Source of the DNA: Turnera subulata
Taxonomy: Eukaryota > Streptophyta > Magnoliopsida > Malpighiales > Passifloraceae
Length of the DNA: 64,000 nt
Direction of reading: 5' to 3'
Assembly: GCA_028386065.3 (NCBI GenBank)
Contig: JAKUCV010004254.1
Span: 276,971-340,970, forward strand
Shown: positions 22,065-33,413 of the stretch, one piece after another
How the letters are laid out: every line of letters begins with the position of its first letter
Position numbering within the stretch: the stretch's first letter is position 1
Notes under the pieces: generated by a model
Database searches by the model: none
Told to the model about the DNA's origin: nothing
Seen by the model: only the letters and a program-made list of their open reading frames with translations
Made by a program: the position numbers and the translations under genes

Positions 22065-23225
22065 ATGGCTCCAACCTCAAAGAAAATCAGGAGCTATAGC
22101 TGCTGGGCCAATCTTCCAATCGAACTCTTGGAGAAGATCGGTAGTTCCTTCCAGAATAGCTACCTCGGTATCTTCCGTTTCAGGGCGGTTTGCCGCTCAT
22201 GGCGATCTTCTACTCCCCTCCCTCCCGTAGTCCCATCCCTCACCCTCCCTCCACTTGTCCTTGGTGAGAAGTTTGTATCGTTATATGATAGTGATGACGA
22301 CTCTGACGACGACGACTCTTGCCAGTATGTACTCAAAGAGTTGGCTGTTTATTCAATCCAACCTGCTCATGACCTCTCCGGCACCGCCACGCCCTTGCTC
22401 TTGAGAACCCTACTCACCAAATCCGAATCCAAATCGGATCAGGATAGTGTGACTACCCTGGAAGCATTGAACTACCCGGGACTGGGAACTAAATATTTGT
22501 TTGACTCACGGGATTTTAGAGTGAAGGAGATTTGGTTTGATTATTACCTTGAGGCAGTTGATGGTAGCTCTGACAATGATGAGATTCCAAGAAAAGAAGT
22601 TTCCGTCAGTTCAAGTTTCCGCATGAGGAGTACTGGTGGCGAAAATGATGGGTTTACAGTGATGGTGACGACACCTTTTGGGAATGTGGCGATGTGGAGG
22701 ATGGGAGATGAGAGATGGACTATTATCGAATTGGACTTTCCGTTTTGCAATGTTGTGCACCTCAATGATAAATTTTATGCTTTGGCTTTGACTGGAAAGG
22801 TGGCAGTCATTGATGCAACCATACCAGATAGCGTGGAAAAGATTAGCCCAGAACCAACAACGTTTCTGAGGAATTGTTGGTACAACAACTTTATTTTGGT
22901 GAAATCTTTGGGGCATTTATTTCTGGTGTTTCAAGATGATAAACAGATTTCTGTGGGCATTCTTATGCTGGATGAAGTGAATGGCAAATGGGTTGACCCA
23001 CCACGAGATGATGATGGATTGAGGGAACGATTGCTCTTTGTTACGGAAAAATCATCGTTTTCCATTGTGGCTAAGGATTTCCCAGAGTACAAGGACTACT
23101 GCATTGTCTATCTTCCCAAAAATCCTTTCCCTCAGCATTTCTGTTCAGATAGATGGTTTCGTTCCCACTGCTGTTTGCAGCCGCCAAATTGGGTCCACAA
23201 ATCACAAATTCTAGTACGTTCGTAG
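22065..23225 (+). CDS. F-box protein with DUF295 (SKIP23-like)
   Basis: Single-exon gene of 386 residues. An F-box occupies about residues 14-50 (WANLPIELLEKI to FRAVCRSWRS), the part that would bind SKP1 in an SCF ubiquitin ligase. An acidic stretch (DSDDDSDDDD) follows near residue 75. The C-terminal half is DUF295-like, with LGHLFLVFQDD near residue 285 and FPEYKDYCIVYLP near 345. The length fits the SKIP23 family (about 370-410). The start is supported by the conserved leader and by the same MAP start in its paralogs. No disruption is seen. The target protein is unknown; plant members often form fast-changing clusters. Confidence 0.9.
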   Translation: MAPTSKKIRSYSCWANLPIELLEKIGSSFQNSYLGIFRFRAVCRSWRSSTPLPPVVPSLTLPPLVLGEKFVSLYDSDDDSDDDDSCQYVLKELAVYSIQPAHDLSGTATPLLLRTLLTKSESKSDQDSVTTLEALNYPGLGTKYLFDSRDFRVKEIWFDYYLEAVDGSSDNDEIPRKEVSVSSSFRMRSTGGENDGFTVMVTTPFGNVAMWRMGDERWTIIELDFPFCNVVHLNDKFYALALTGKVAVIDATIPDSVEKISPEPTTFLRNCWYNNFILVKSLGHLFLVFQDDKQISVGILMLDEVNGKWVDPPRDDDGLRERLLFVTEKSSFSIVAKDFPEYKDYCIVYLPKNPFPQHFCSDRWFRSHCCLQPPNWVHKSQILVRS

Positions 23226-24189
23226 TAGGATGAGAAGAAGCCCTCTTTGTAAGTGATTTGTAAGTGAACAAGATCTGTTAAGTCTACGAACAAATCTTGC
23301 TGTTCTCTTTTCCTTGTTGTAACTGTTTATTTGGACATTGATCACTAGTATTGAGTGAAGACAATTTTTGACTAATTTTTTACTCAATCGTCTTTTCCAT
23401 AAGGCATTTTAAGTTTCAACCGATCGACACAACCATATATATATTGTTCTCTCCAACGTGCACGCGGTTTTCTACCTTCTGTGTTCTCATGGTCTCAGCG
23501 GCCTTATGCATCTTAGACTTTCTGCTGTTGTAATTGTTTTTTTAAATATGTATGGTCAGACTCTATGGTCTTGATTTTCTAACCATGTATATATTGGTTC
23601 TACAGGAATAATAATAAGTATAATCCCTTTAGCATAAAAAAAAAAAATCTTCTCCATTATCAGACGCCAAAGCGAACAACCTAGGAATGAATGATTTGAG
23701 GGCCATACCTATCAGCCCAAGGATCATCCTGGAACTTGTATTTGTAGCTATGAAAAATGCTTCACAACATGAACGCCCGAATAACGTAAATGCTAGTGCC
23801 ATATATAGGTGGAAGGAAACATGAACAAGAACCAACGCAACATGAGAACAGGTCATTGCAAAAACTGGAACATGAACTGAGTATAGTAAATCAGAGTCAT
23901 GCAACGTATCATGATAGGGTGGCTGAAGCAGACCGGTCACAGAAAAACCATTAGAATCAAATGAAATAGTACACGGCAAAACAATTGATGGAAGTAAAGT
24001 TTATAGTCAATGAAAGAACAACTAAAACATCAACATATAAGAAAAAAAACCCTGATGTAAATATATTACTATATATATACTACTGAACTTTTTAAATCCT
24101 TTTTTACGGTTAACTTTTTGGCCAATTAAAAAACCGTATGGATTTAATTGCAACAATACAAAATTTTCAAACAAGTACCACAATTTCCC
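23226..24189. other. Intergenic region with paralogous flank
   Basis: No gene is seen. About 23840-24010 matches 36648-36812 (gaacaggtcattgcaaaaac and following), and 24040-24240 resembles 38180-38360 upstream of F-box gene 2. This is shared flanking sequence of a duplicated F-box locus. Confidence 0.6.
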
Positions 24190-24525
24190 GAGTAGCGATC
24201 GATGACCCATAATCCCTCCACCCTACCTATTTGTCAAACCCTAGAAATAGAAAGAAACTCATGTTCTCTTCTGCGGCACTATAATTAAACAAACCTCAGA
24301 AAGAAACCCTAGAAAGTATAGAAACCTCCGCCAACAACCACTTGGTTGTGATGACATTTCCCTTAACCTTAGGGCTTGGTGGGTTGAGGTCCCGGGTTCA
24401 AACCGTGGACAGCGCGTTGTGTGGTGGGATTTAGGATGAGTTTAGTGGGGTTTGGGTAGATCGTTGTATATATAAAAAAAAAGTATAGAAACCTCCACCA
24501 TGGCTCCAAGCAATGCAAGACAGTG
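24190..24525 (+). pseudogene. Promoter and first codons of a lost F-box paralog
   Basis: The sequence follows the promoter and leader of the two intact F-box genes and reaches a start codon at about 24500 encoding MAPSNARQ, then a stop. The rest of the gene is replaced by LINE sequence. A SINE splits the leader 20 bp before the ATG. Clearly non-functional. Confidence 0.75.
24330..24480 (+). mobile_element. tRNA-derived SINE
   Basis: A 151-bp insert flanked by the 16-bp direct repeat aagtatagaaacctcc (24314-24329 and 24481-24496). It contains a B-box-like GGTTCAAACC within gtcccgggttcaaaccgtgg, a plausible A-box upstream (ttggttgtgatgacat), and an A-rich tail at its end. Length, pol III boxes, tail and target repeat together define a plant SINE. 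Confidence 0.88.
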
Positions 24526-24526
24526 A

Positions 24527-24807
24527 GATTACACAGTAGGGTTGAGAATTTTCCCTTTTCTTATCTTGGCTAAGGGAAGTTCTTATGATTAGGAGGCAGG
24601 GTCAAACTTATCAAATCTGTTCTCAATGGATTGCCTTTATATTTTATGTCCTTATTTAAGCTCCCTGTCGCAATATCTAAGAAGCTCGTATCTATCACCC
24701 GAAATTTCTTTGGGGCAGATGGAACGAGAAAGACATGCTTTGTTGCTTGGAACAAGAACTCTATTACTAAAGACAGGGATGGCATGGGCATTATTGACCT
24801 TAATATT
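24527..24807 (+). mobile_element. LINE H, RT C-terminal part (piece 1)
   Basis: The plus frame gives LPLYFMSLFKLPVAISKKLV and DGMGIIDLNI, standard for the region after the RT catalytic core of plant LINEs. The piece is 5'-truncated. It is cut by element D after the Ile codon and resumes at 32579. Confidence 0.8.
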
Positions 24808-26354
24808 TGTGAGAACCCGACCCAAAATCACTTGGGCCTCCTCACCTATTCCTTTCACCCTTTTCCAAGGGTCAATCCCATATCACTGGTGTCGCCATCC
24901 AAGTTTTATTAAGGGCAAAATTTAGGAAAAACCTTCATATGACTCCTTAGGCAACCGGTCGTGGCGAACCAAAGACATGGGATCGGGGGTTCGTCACGGA
25001 TGGGAAGGTGTTAGGCACCCATCCGTGTTGGGTCGAAATCTTGTGCAATCAAAGAGCATAAATGTGACGTGTGTGCGTGTGCAAGTGTGGAAAACAAAGA
25101 AAGGGGGGAGAAAAGACTTGGCTTGCATCCTGTTGTAAAACCGAGACTACCTACATACCCGAGTGATCGGGGTCAAAGCCACGTAGTTCTAAACGTGGCA
25201 CACAGTGGCCACTTACATCAACAAAAGCATCAGCAATCAATCACCAAGAATTTTAGTAAAAGGATTTAGGGTTACCTTATGTAGCCCTCCTCTAGCTCCT
25301 TACAATGGGTCGAGTTCTACACCCACCTTCATGCCACTCCTTAGCTCTATGGTTGATCCTCTTCTTGATTCCTCCTTGCTAGACTACTGCTTGATGCTCC
25401 CCACGGAAATCCTCCAGAGTTTCTGCCTTAGAAAATATTTCTAAGCTTGGAGAAGTAGAGTCTCTCGAAGCAAGAAAAGCTTATGGGTGTGTATGTGAGA
25501 AAGACTGTGTGTCCATTAAAATGTGTGTGAGGGGTTCTATTTATAGTGCTCTGGGAAGCCTAGGGGCGTGGACCTGCTTAATGGTGAAGATTGTGCCCGA
25601 AAATCTGGTCTAAAACCGCGTAGGATCGAAAAAGAAACAAAATCGGAGATTTTCGGAGATCCTGGGCACCCATGACCGCCGTGGCCGGCGGTCATGGCCA
25701 CAAGACCGCAGGACTTGGTGGGCATCCCATGATGACCGTCGGGCCCTCCCGGTTTTGTGCGTTCTTTCCTTTTTTGCTCCTCAATCCCCTTAATTCAGCT
25801 CTGATTCGATCCTACCGCGTAATAAACTCCTAATCTACCCAGAATCACTCAATTACTTGATTAGCACTCCCCCAAATCATTCCATAATCAAAAAATTGCA
25901 TATTAACACCCAAAATCATGCCAAAAAACACAAAATTTACTTAAATGATAATTAACTCTGGTTTTCCCCAAAAATTAGAGCTAAAATTGATCTGCAAGAA
26001 ATGTGTTAATGGGCTGGACAAACTCTGGAGAATAATTAATTTGGACCCTTAAATCCATTCCTAACCCAAGAATAAATCATCTCTTTATTATTGGATAAGA
26101 AACAAATAAAAGGCCCAAGTAATGTATTTTAATGCAAATAAACCTTATTATACATTTTATCCTAAGGTCAAATCATCTCATTAACCCTAGGATTAAACAC
26201 GTGAAGGTTAAATTATCAAAATACATCAATTCCACTAAGTTAAATTCTTATCATGCTTGAACCTTGGACTGAATCATCTCATTAATCCTAAGTCTACACA
26301 TGTTTGAAATCTAATTTTAGTGAAATATTCATGGGTCAAATTTGGGTATTCATA
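24808..26354 (-). repeat. LTR D, 3' copy in element sense
   Basis: Aligns along its length with 31046-32578, with many transition differences, so this element is older than A or B. The end at 26354 reads ttcata where the other copy reads ttcaca. Confidence 0.85.
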
Positions 26355-26475
26355 GATGCCCCTCGTTGATGAGTCCTTAGAGACTAGGGATGAAACAACG
26401 TAAGAACGGAACAACCAATTTTGAATGGTCTAATGTTTGTGTTGCGTGCCACGGGTTGGAGCATCCCATGCTCCG

Positions 26476-26654
26476 CTTCGGGAATCATCTCATCCCGAAG
26501 GTTTGAGGGACTGGCCCTCAGTTTATGGGAATCATCTCTTCCCAGGTTTGTGGTTTTTGGGAATCATCTCATCCCTAGGTGATAGAACCATCTCATCTAT
26601 CAGGTTGTTGGCAAAGAATCATCCCATCTTTGTCAATTGGATACTCAACAATTG
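26476..26654 (-). repeat. Array of seven covarying stem-loops in element D
   Basis: Seven consecutive inverted repeats. Arms and positions: cttcggga/tcccgaag (26476-26500), tgaggg/ccctca (26504-26520), tgggaa/ttccca (26526-26544), ggga/tccc (26559-26575), tgataga/tctatca (26580-26602), caaaga/tctttg (26612-26632), caattg/caattg (26634-26654). Arm sequences differ at nearly every unit but always pair, while the middle is nearly constant (atcatctca, accatctca, atcatccca). In the element's own sense the middle reads TGAGATGAT. The array lies at the polypurine-tract end of the element. Confidence 0.85.
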
Positions 26655-26833
26655 GGATTTATCTCTTTGGGGAAACTCTCTTGAAAATCTATCACCCTTA
26701 CCCTAGAGGGATTTTTTCTAATGCACTATCGGCACGGTACCCTAAGTGGGGTTTAGTTACGTATTCTCACTGCAACCAGGGTGCTTCGCTTCCACAGCAT
26801 CGTTTGTCTTTCTTAGAGGGACATAGTTAAAGA

Positions 26834-27004
26834 GACTAAAAGAGGTATCAAGAGATCTTATCCATGAAGATATAGCCAAGCGACTAAAGGGGGATCAAGA
26901 GATCTTATCCATGAGGATATAGCCAAGCGACTAAAAGGGGGATCAAGAGATCTTATCCGTAAGGATATGGCCAAGTGACCAAAGGAGGATCAAGAGATCT
27001 TGAG
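26834..27004. repeat. Three-copy tandem repeat, about 60 bp unit
   Basis: The unit contains ggatcaagagatcttatcc, followed by ataaggatatagccaagcga-like sequence. It occurs three times with changes, then a partial fourth copy. Within each unit tatcc and ggata form another small inverted repeat. Confidence 0.8.
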
Positions 27005-27139
27005 ATTGGAGGCTTAACATGCCCCTTTATCCATAGCTGGAAGTCTACTCTATTTCTCAAGCTCACTAGTCCATAATCAACACAGGTTCGGGTATCGTGC
27101 CCCTAGTATCATTTCACGAAAGGGTTTGGCCTTACAACT

Positions 27140-27390
27140 CGTTTTATAGTGAATGCCCAAACTCGTTAACAAAAGTTAGGGCTTACATCTCCTTGAATGC
27201 CCAAGCTCACATCTCGACTCTTCAACAAAAGTTGGGGCTTACATCTCCTCGAATGCCCAAGCTCACATCTCGACTCATCAACAAAAAATTAGGGCTTACA
27301 TCTCCTCGAATGCCGAAGACAACAAGCATCAAATTAAAAAACTTGGGCCTTATATCTTCTCAAGAATGCCCAACATCAATTAAAAACTGG
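27140..27390. repeat. Tandem repeat with gggcttacatctcctcgaat units
   Basis: About four units of roughly 55-60 bp containing cttacatctcctcgaatgcc and caacaaaagtt. The units diverge toward 27390. Non-coding internal sequence of element D. Confidence 0.75.
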
Positions 27391-27399
27391 GTGTCGCTG

Positions 27400-29656
27400 T
27401 GCCCCTAGGGTCTGCGGGTGATCATAATGTCTACATCTCGAGTGTGGGCATGGCATGCCCGTTATTCTACAGGTAAAGTCATCTAAAGATTCGGGCATGC
27501 CATGTCCGTCCAGTCATCAACCCTAGGAAATATAAGTCTATATCAAGTGATGAATTTAAGATGTTGTCACTTTCATTGATCATTTATTCTCAACCAAGTC
27601 TACCTTCTCAAGGAATCCATGTTCTACATGTAAATGATGCATGTGCATGTCTAAATGTGTCATCTTTTCAATGCATGGGGATGCCCCTAGTTTCTATATG
27701 TGAGTGCCATGATGTGTTTGCGGTGTGTCAATGCTTCTAATTTCTGCATGCTTGTTTTTGGATGCAAGTACCCCCTCATGATTGCAATGATGTGTTTGCC
27801 CCTCGAATCCAAGTGCTCTCTACTCCTACGTGGATGTATGTGCCTATGACTTATCTTTTCCCTTTTGTCTCCCCTTTTCCTTGATTCTTTTCTTTTCATC
27901 TCCCCTTTCCCTTTAAATGCAAGTGCTCCCTACTTCTATATGATATTTTGTTCTTTTTTTTTTTTGAAATGTAAGAGCTATCTACTTCCATATGTATGAA
28001 TGCGGGTGCGATCTTATTCCTACATGGTGCATTTGGAGGCATGTGCCCCTAGATGCGAGTGCTTTCTACTTCTACGTGTCGTGTTTGGATGTAAATGTCC
28101 TTAATATGATGCATGAGCTTTGAAAATCATTTGAGCCGTAGGTGAGGGTTAAGAAACTTGAAAAAATGTGAGTTATCCAATCTAAAATCACAAAGGCTTC
28201 ACGTGAAAGACTCCCAATGGCCATGAATATGTGTTTCTTTTTTTTTTAACAAGTGCCCCATGAGTGGGCAAAACCAGTAGTAATAAGATGCTTCAAATCG
28301 AAGGTTTTGAAAATCTTCACCAAATCACCGTCTAAAGGGAACTTAGATCAAGACACCCAATCGAGGACTCTTAAGAGTTCATAAAAAAATATTTTAGAAT
28401 TAGAACCCGAACAAAGAAAGATCCCACATGCAATAATGATTCGACGTCATGAAATTTTCAAAAAGAAATCCTATAGGCAAATCGCAGGTCTAAACTCCAC
28501 TATTATGTATAGATACTCTCAAAAGGATCAATAGGTCTTTCATTGAGGATGCTAATGGGCTCATGTGTAGAGGTTCATCAAAGAGATGATAGTGAGGGAT
28601 TCAAAGTTCAAAATCACATCTAAGAAGGGTGAGCTTCTACCGAGAAAACCAAAGTATTCTCAAAGTGCACTTTTTGATTGACATCCAATCTTGAGTTGAT
28701 CGTCTTTCTTTCTTCAAAGTGATTGCTTATGCACACATTCGTTCCTCTTTTGTCTTTGTTTGGATTGTTCGAAATCAACTTCGGGAGCTTTGACGATTTC
28801 TCCTTCGAAATTCCTCCTTGTGTGCACCTTGGCATTTTATACCACACTTGAAAATTCTTTTTGCTTCAAAACAATTTTACTTGTGCACACATTTTCTCTT
28901 TTCTTCTATCGTTGGTGATTTGAATCTGGTGATTTCTCCTTGTGTGCACTTCGGCATTTCATACTATTCTTGAAGCAATTCGTTGCATGGACCGTCTTGG
29001 ATGTGTAGAAATTGATGTGCACTTGTCTTTGAAAAATTCTTTGGTAAAAGATCGTAATGAGATCTTCCCAACGGATTTTGAAACGGGTATGATTCATGAA
29101 ATAAAAATATACGATAGCCAAAGAGGGGACTCCAAGGGTTAATGGTGAGTTAATCGAGGTAATCAAAGAAAAATTGGCTATCACGTTATAGGCTCAAAGA
29201 GGGTTTATCGAGGGATAATGCTACTGGGTAGGTTTCTTGTTGGCCTGCGGGCTTGAGCAAAGAGGGCCTAAATCATATCCTTTATCGAGCATCCATATGA
29301 GAAATTCGCTTTAAAAAGACCTAGCAATTTGTTCTAGGATGCAGATGTTGACGTCAAGATTTTTCAAAAGACTTGCATAGGGTGTTCAGAAAAACAAACG
29401 TCGGGTTAAAAAGTTTAAAACTCCAAGAATTAATCATTGGTCATCCATCAATAAAATTCTCTTAATCACGGCAATTGGTGGATCAGTTTTTCACTCATGG
29501 TGTCCTGCAGGTCTGATTTTCAATCAATTCAGTTCATGGCCGTCAAGAGTCTTAGACTTAGGCTTTGTTTAACTTCAAAAGCGATTGGTGGAAAACAGGA
29601 TGGAATATACTCGCAAAACATGTTCCTTTTCTTTGAAAACAATCTCTTTTATTAAG
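27400..29656. other. Non-coding internal region of element D
   Basis: No gag or pol domain is seen on either strand. It includes a palindrome, gggcatggcatgccc (27446-27460), with a near-copy at 27493, and loosely repeated phrases such as aagtgctccctacttctat through 27700-28080. Otherwise I see nothing recognisable. Confidence 0.5.
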
Positions 29657-29671
29657 AAAACTCAAGTTTCA

Positions 29672-30343
29672 CCCCAGGGTCACTTGGTTTAAACTGTTAT
29701 GGTCAGCTTGCTTTATACCAAAACACAGTTTCATTTCATGGCTTGCCATCTTAGATAAGCTGACAACTCGTGTTAGGCTACGAAATTGGGGTGTCGTTAC
29801 TGATGCAACTTGCCTCCTTTGTTCACAGCATGATGAATCTCGCAATCATCTATTTTTTGAATGCTCATATTCTGCTGAAGTTTGGTCCTCACTTCTGTCC
29901 CTTTGTAACATTTCTCGGCCTGTGCAATCCTGGCAATTTGAGTTCACTTGGGCGCAGCAATTTCTTCAGAAGAAATCCATGAAGGCATTGATATTGAGGC
30001 TTTCTTGGTGTGCCTGCATCTACCATTTGTGGCATGAACGGAACACCAGATACTTCTGCCATTGTTCCAGACCGCCTACTGCTGTTGCAGCTGCTGTTCG
30101 TGCTAATTTGCGGCTCAGATTTTGTGGCTTAACTCTTCTCAAATCTCGCCCATTGTCTCTAGAAGTACATCAGTTATGTGGCTTTTGGGTATAAAATTTT
30201 GTGATTCTGTACTTAGCTGAACTATCTAGTTTTCTTTAGTGGTAGCTTAGTAGCTATACTCTCGCTGTAATGTGACTTTATGTCCATATTGTTAGGGTAA
30301 TCCCTAACCCAGTTTTGGAATACAACAAGATTTGATTCTTAAA
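29672..30343 (+). mobile_element. 5'-truncated LINE inside element D
   Basis: The plus frame encodes a reverse-transcriptase zinc-binding region: CLLCSQHDESRNHLFFECSY (about 29815), YHLWHERNTRYF (about 30030) and a stop after CGFWV at about 30193. A 3' UTR and A-rich end follow. The 15-bp repeat aaaactcaagtttca flanks it (29657-29671 and 30344-30358), defining the insertion exactly. Confidence 0.9.
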
Positions 30344-30358
30344 AAAACTCAAGTTTCA

Positions 30359-31026
30359 ACAAAGACGATACACATTGGCTCGATTTGTTTGATTTGAAAA
30401 ACATGTGATGCAGTGTTCAATGTATGCAAATGGGAATTCCCTAAGAGAAGGTAGACCGGCTGAAGATATATGTCAACTAAGAAACAACTCCAGAAATCTA
30501 ACATCGGTTTAAACATGTATACTTACTCCCCTAGGGCTCCTTTCCTAGACTTGTTAATTCACACCACGTGATCTAGCATCCCACGTAGAGTTAGCACGGC
30601 AATCCCACTAATTATACATATCACACAATAAATAAAAACACTCTTTTTACACATACACGAATCCACAACAATATTCACACAAAATACACGTATCACTTAT
30701 TGATTCATCATGCATGAGAAGCTCAGGGTATGCAGCTAGTTGGGGGCCAAGAGACTGCTGCTAGGGAATAGGTTGACCTACTCACAAGTGATAATGGATA
30801 TTGCGTGAGGTCCGAGGCCAGTTAATTCCCATTATTGCTAAGCATCGAGAAACGGGTTCATGCAAGCCACCATCATTTAAAGAAAGTATGTGGTGGACTT
30901 GGCTTCCCTCGCCCTCTTATGATAAAGGCTTCACATAAATCATCATGAATGCAGGGCACTTATGATGACAAGTAAAAAGGCACACAAAGATCTATGATTG
31001 TACAAGATTTCTTAAACCCACTACTT
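30359..31026. other. Non-coding region of element D near its primer site
   Basis: No coding potential is recognised. In the element's sense this is the leader after the 5' LTR. Confidence 0.5.
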
Positions 31027-31045
31027 CCACAGCGGAGTCGCCAAC
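31027..31045 (-). other. Primer-binding site of element D
   Basis: On the minus strand, directly after the LTR, the sequence is GTTGGCGACTCCGCTGTGG. TGGCGACTCC is the tRNA-Arg-type primer site reported for Ogre/Tat-like elements, as I recall it. Confidence 0.55.
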
Positions 31046-32578
31046 TGTGAGAACCCGACCTAAAATCACTTGGGCCTCCTCACCTATTCCTTTCACCTTC
31101 TTCCTCGGGTCAATCCCATATCACTGGAGTCGCCACCCAAGTTTTATTAAGGGCAAAACTTGGGAAAAACCTTCGTATGACTCCTTAGGCAACCAGTCAT
31201 GGCGAACCAAAGACATGAGATCAGGGGTTCGTCATGGATGGGAAGGTGTTAGGCACCCATCCGTGTTGGGTCGTAATCTTGTGCAATCAAAGAGCATAAA
31301 TGTGTCTTGTGTGCATGTGCAAGTATGGAAAACAAAGAAAGGGGGGAGAAAAGACTTGGCTTGCATCCCATTGTAAAACCGAGACTACCTACATACCCGA
31401 GTGATCGGGGTCAAAGCCACATAGTTCTAAACATGGCACACAGTGGCCACTTACATCATCAAAAGCATCAACAATCAATCACCAAGAATCAATCAAAAAG
31501 GAATTAGGAATACCTTATCTAGCCCTGCTCTAGCTCCTTGCAATGGGTCAAGTTCTACACCCACCTTCTTGCCACTCCTTAGCTCTATGGTTGATCCTCT
31601 TCTTGATTCCTCCTTGCTAGACTACTGCTTGATGCTCCCCACAAAAATCCTACAGAGTTTCTGCCTTAGAAAATATTTCTAAGCTTGGAGAAGTAGAGTC
31701 TCTCGAAGTAAGAAAAGCTTATGGGTGTGTATGTGAGAAAGAATGTGTGTCCATTAAAATGTGTGTGAGGGGTTCTATTTATAGTGCTTTGGGAAGCCTA
31801 GGGGCGTGAACCTGCTTATTGGTGAAGATTATGCCCGAAAATCTGGTCCAAAACCGCGTAGGATCGAAAAAGAAACAAAATTGGAGATTTTCGAAGATTT
31901 TGGGCACCCATGACCGCCATGGCCACAAGACCGCCAGGACTTGGCGGGCATCCCGTGATGACCCGGGCCCTCCCGATTTTGTGCATTCTTTCCTTTTTTG
32001 CTCCTCAATCCCCCTAATTCAGTTGTGATTCGATCCTACCGCGTAATCAACCCCTAATCTACCCAGAATCACTCAATTACTTGATTAGAACTCCCCCAAA
32101 TCATTCCATAATCAAAAGATTGCACACTAACACCCAAAATCATACCAAAAAACACATAATCTACTTAAATGATAATTAACTCTGATTTTCCACGAAAATC
32201 AGAGCAAAAATTGATCTGCAAGAAATGTGTTAATGGGCTGGACAAACTCTGGAGAATAATTAATTTGGACCCTTAAATCCATTCCTAACCCAAGAATAAA
32301 TCATCTCATTATTGTTGGATAAGAAACAAATAAAAGGCCCAAGTAATGTATTTTAATGCAAATAAACCTTATTATACATTCTATCCTAAGGTTAAATCAT
32401 CTCATTAATCCTAGGATTAAACACATGAAGGTTAAATTATCAAAATACATCAATTCCACTAAGTTAAATTCTCATCACGCTTGAACCTTAGACTAAATCA
32501 TCTCATTAATCCTAAATCTACACATGTTTGAAATCTAATTTTAGTGAAATATTCATGGGTCAAATTTGGGTGTTCACA
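31046..32578 (-). repeat. LTR D, 5' copy in element sense
   Basis: Counterpart of 24808-26354. It ends at the LINE H junction (32579), after which the LINE frame continues. Confidence 0.85.
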
Positions 32579-33413
32579 GTGTTATGATCCAGTGTCTTCT
32601 ATTTAAGTGGTTCTGGAATTTTTGTGCGCATGTTGATAGTGCATGGAAGGGGCTAATAATGAGTAAATATGATGTACAACCACCCTTGCTATCTCCAGTT
32701 TTTGCACTACAAAGGTGTTCTTCTACTTGGCGTGATATTGTGTCCTCTATTTCTTCTAGTAGTCAATCAGGTGTCCCTCTGCTTCAAGGCTCACTCATTC
32801 GGATAGGGTCGCTCACTCATTCGGATAGGGTCAGAATCAATGGTTCGATTTTGGCTAGATGATTGGTCCGACCGTGGGTCTTTGAAAGGATTATTTCCCT
32901 GCTTATTCTCCCTATCAACATGCCAGAACTCATCCATGAGGGAGTGTCTCGTTCCCAGCGAAAAGAGCTCCAGATGGGATGTGTCATGGAGACGAACCCT
33001 ATACAGATGGGAGTTGCTGGATGTGGCAGAAATACAGAGTTTACTAGATGATGTGCTTTTTTTTTTCTGCGAACATGGATTCAAGAAGCTCAAATGACAG
33101 TCCAAATAGAATATACTGTTCCAAGCTAGGAAGGGCATTCATTTACTCACAACTGGGTCCTTTACGATCTAAGCCCTATGTGTGGTTCTCCTTGTCTCCA
33201 TTTAAGACAGAGTGTTGGTTGTGGTTAGCTCTGAACAATGGGATTCCAACCAAAGAGGCATTCAGGCAAAGGGGCATTGTCTCCCTCGCTGATTGAATCT
33301 GTAGTTTATGTGGTTCCAGCTTTGAGACCAGGGATCAGTTGCTACTCTCTTGCCCTTTCTCTTGGCAAGTGTGGTGTAAACTATGCAGATGGTGGGGTGT
33401 TTTATGGTGTATG
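32579..33413 (+). mobile_element. LINE H, piece 2
   Basis: After element D the LINE continues with MIQCLLFKWFWNFCAH, then FWLDDWSDRGSL and, in a shifted frame, WLWLALNNGIPTKEAF followed by CSLCGSSFETRDQLLLSCPF, the zinc-binding C-terminal domain. Several frameshifts and stops show decay. A near-duplicate of gggtcgctcactcattcgga at about 32785-32830 is a small tandem duplication. It breaks at 33413 and resumes at 35974. Confidence 0.8.

Larger units (their letters stand above)
24808..32578 (-). mobile_element. LTR retrotransposon D, non-autonomous, minus strand
   Basis: LTRs of about 1.5 kb lie at 24808-26354 and 31046-32578. On the minus strand they begin TGTGAACACCC and end GGTTCTCACA. The primer site after the 5' LTR (31045 downwards) reads TTGGCGACTCCGCTG, which fits tRNA-Arg priming as described for Ogre/Tat-type gypsy elements. 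GAGGGGCATC beside 26355 can serve as polypurine tract. The 4.7-kb internal region has no gag-pol, only repeats and a later LINE insertion. The target repeat is degraded (atatt and gtgtt, A/G differences only), but excision restores the LINE frame. Confidence 0.85.

Noticed and set aside
23629..23979. 116-residue minus-strand frame with hydrophobic stretches, possible membrane protein
   Set aside because: The related sequence at 36628-36894 does not keep the frame, so it is shared flanking DNA and not coding.
24331..24480. A tRNA gene
   Set aside because: Only B-box-like and weak A-box sequence is present; there is no cloverleaf, and the A-rich tail and 16-bp target repeats show a SINE.
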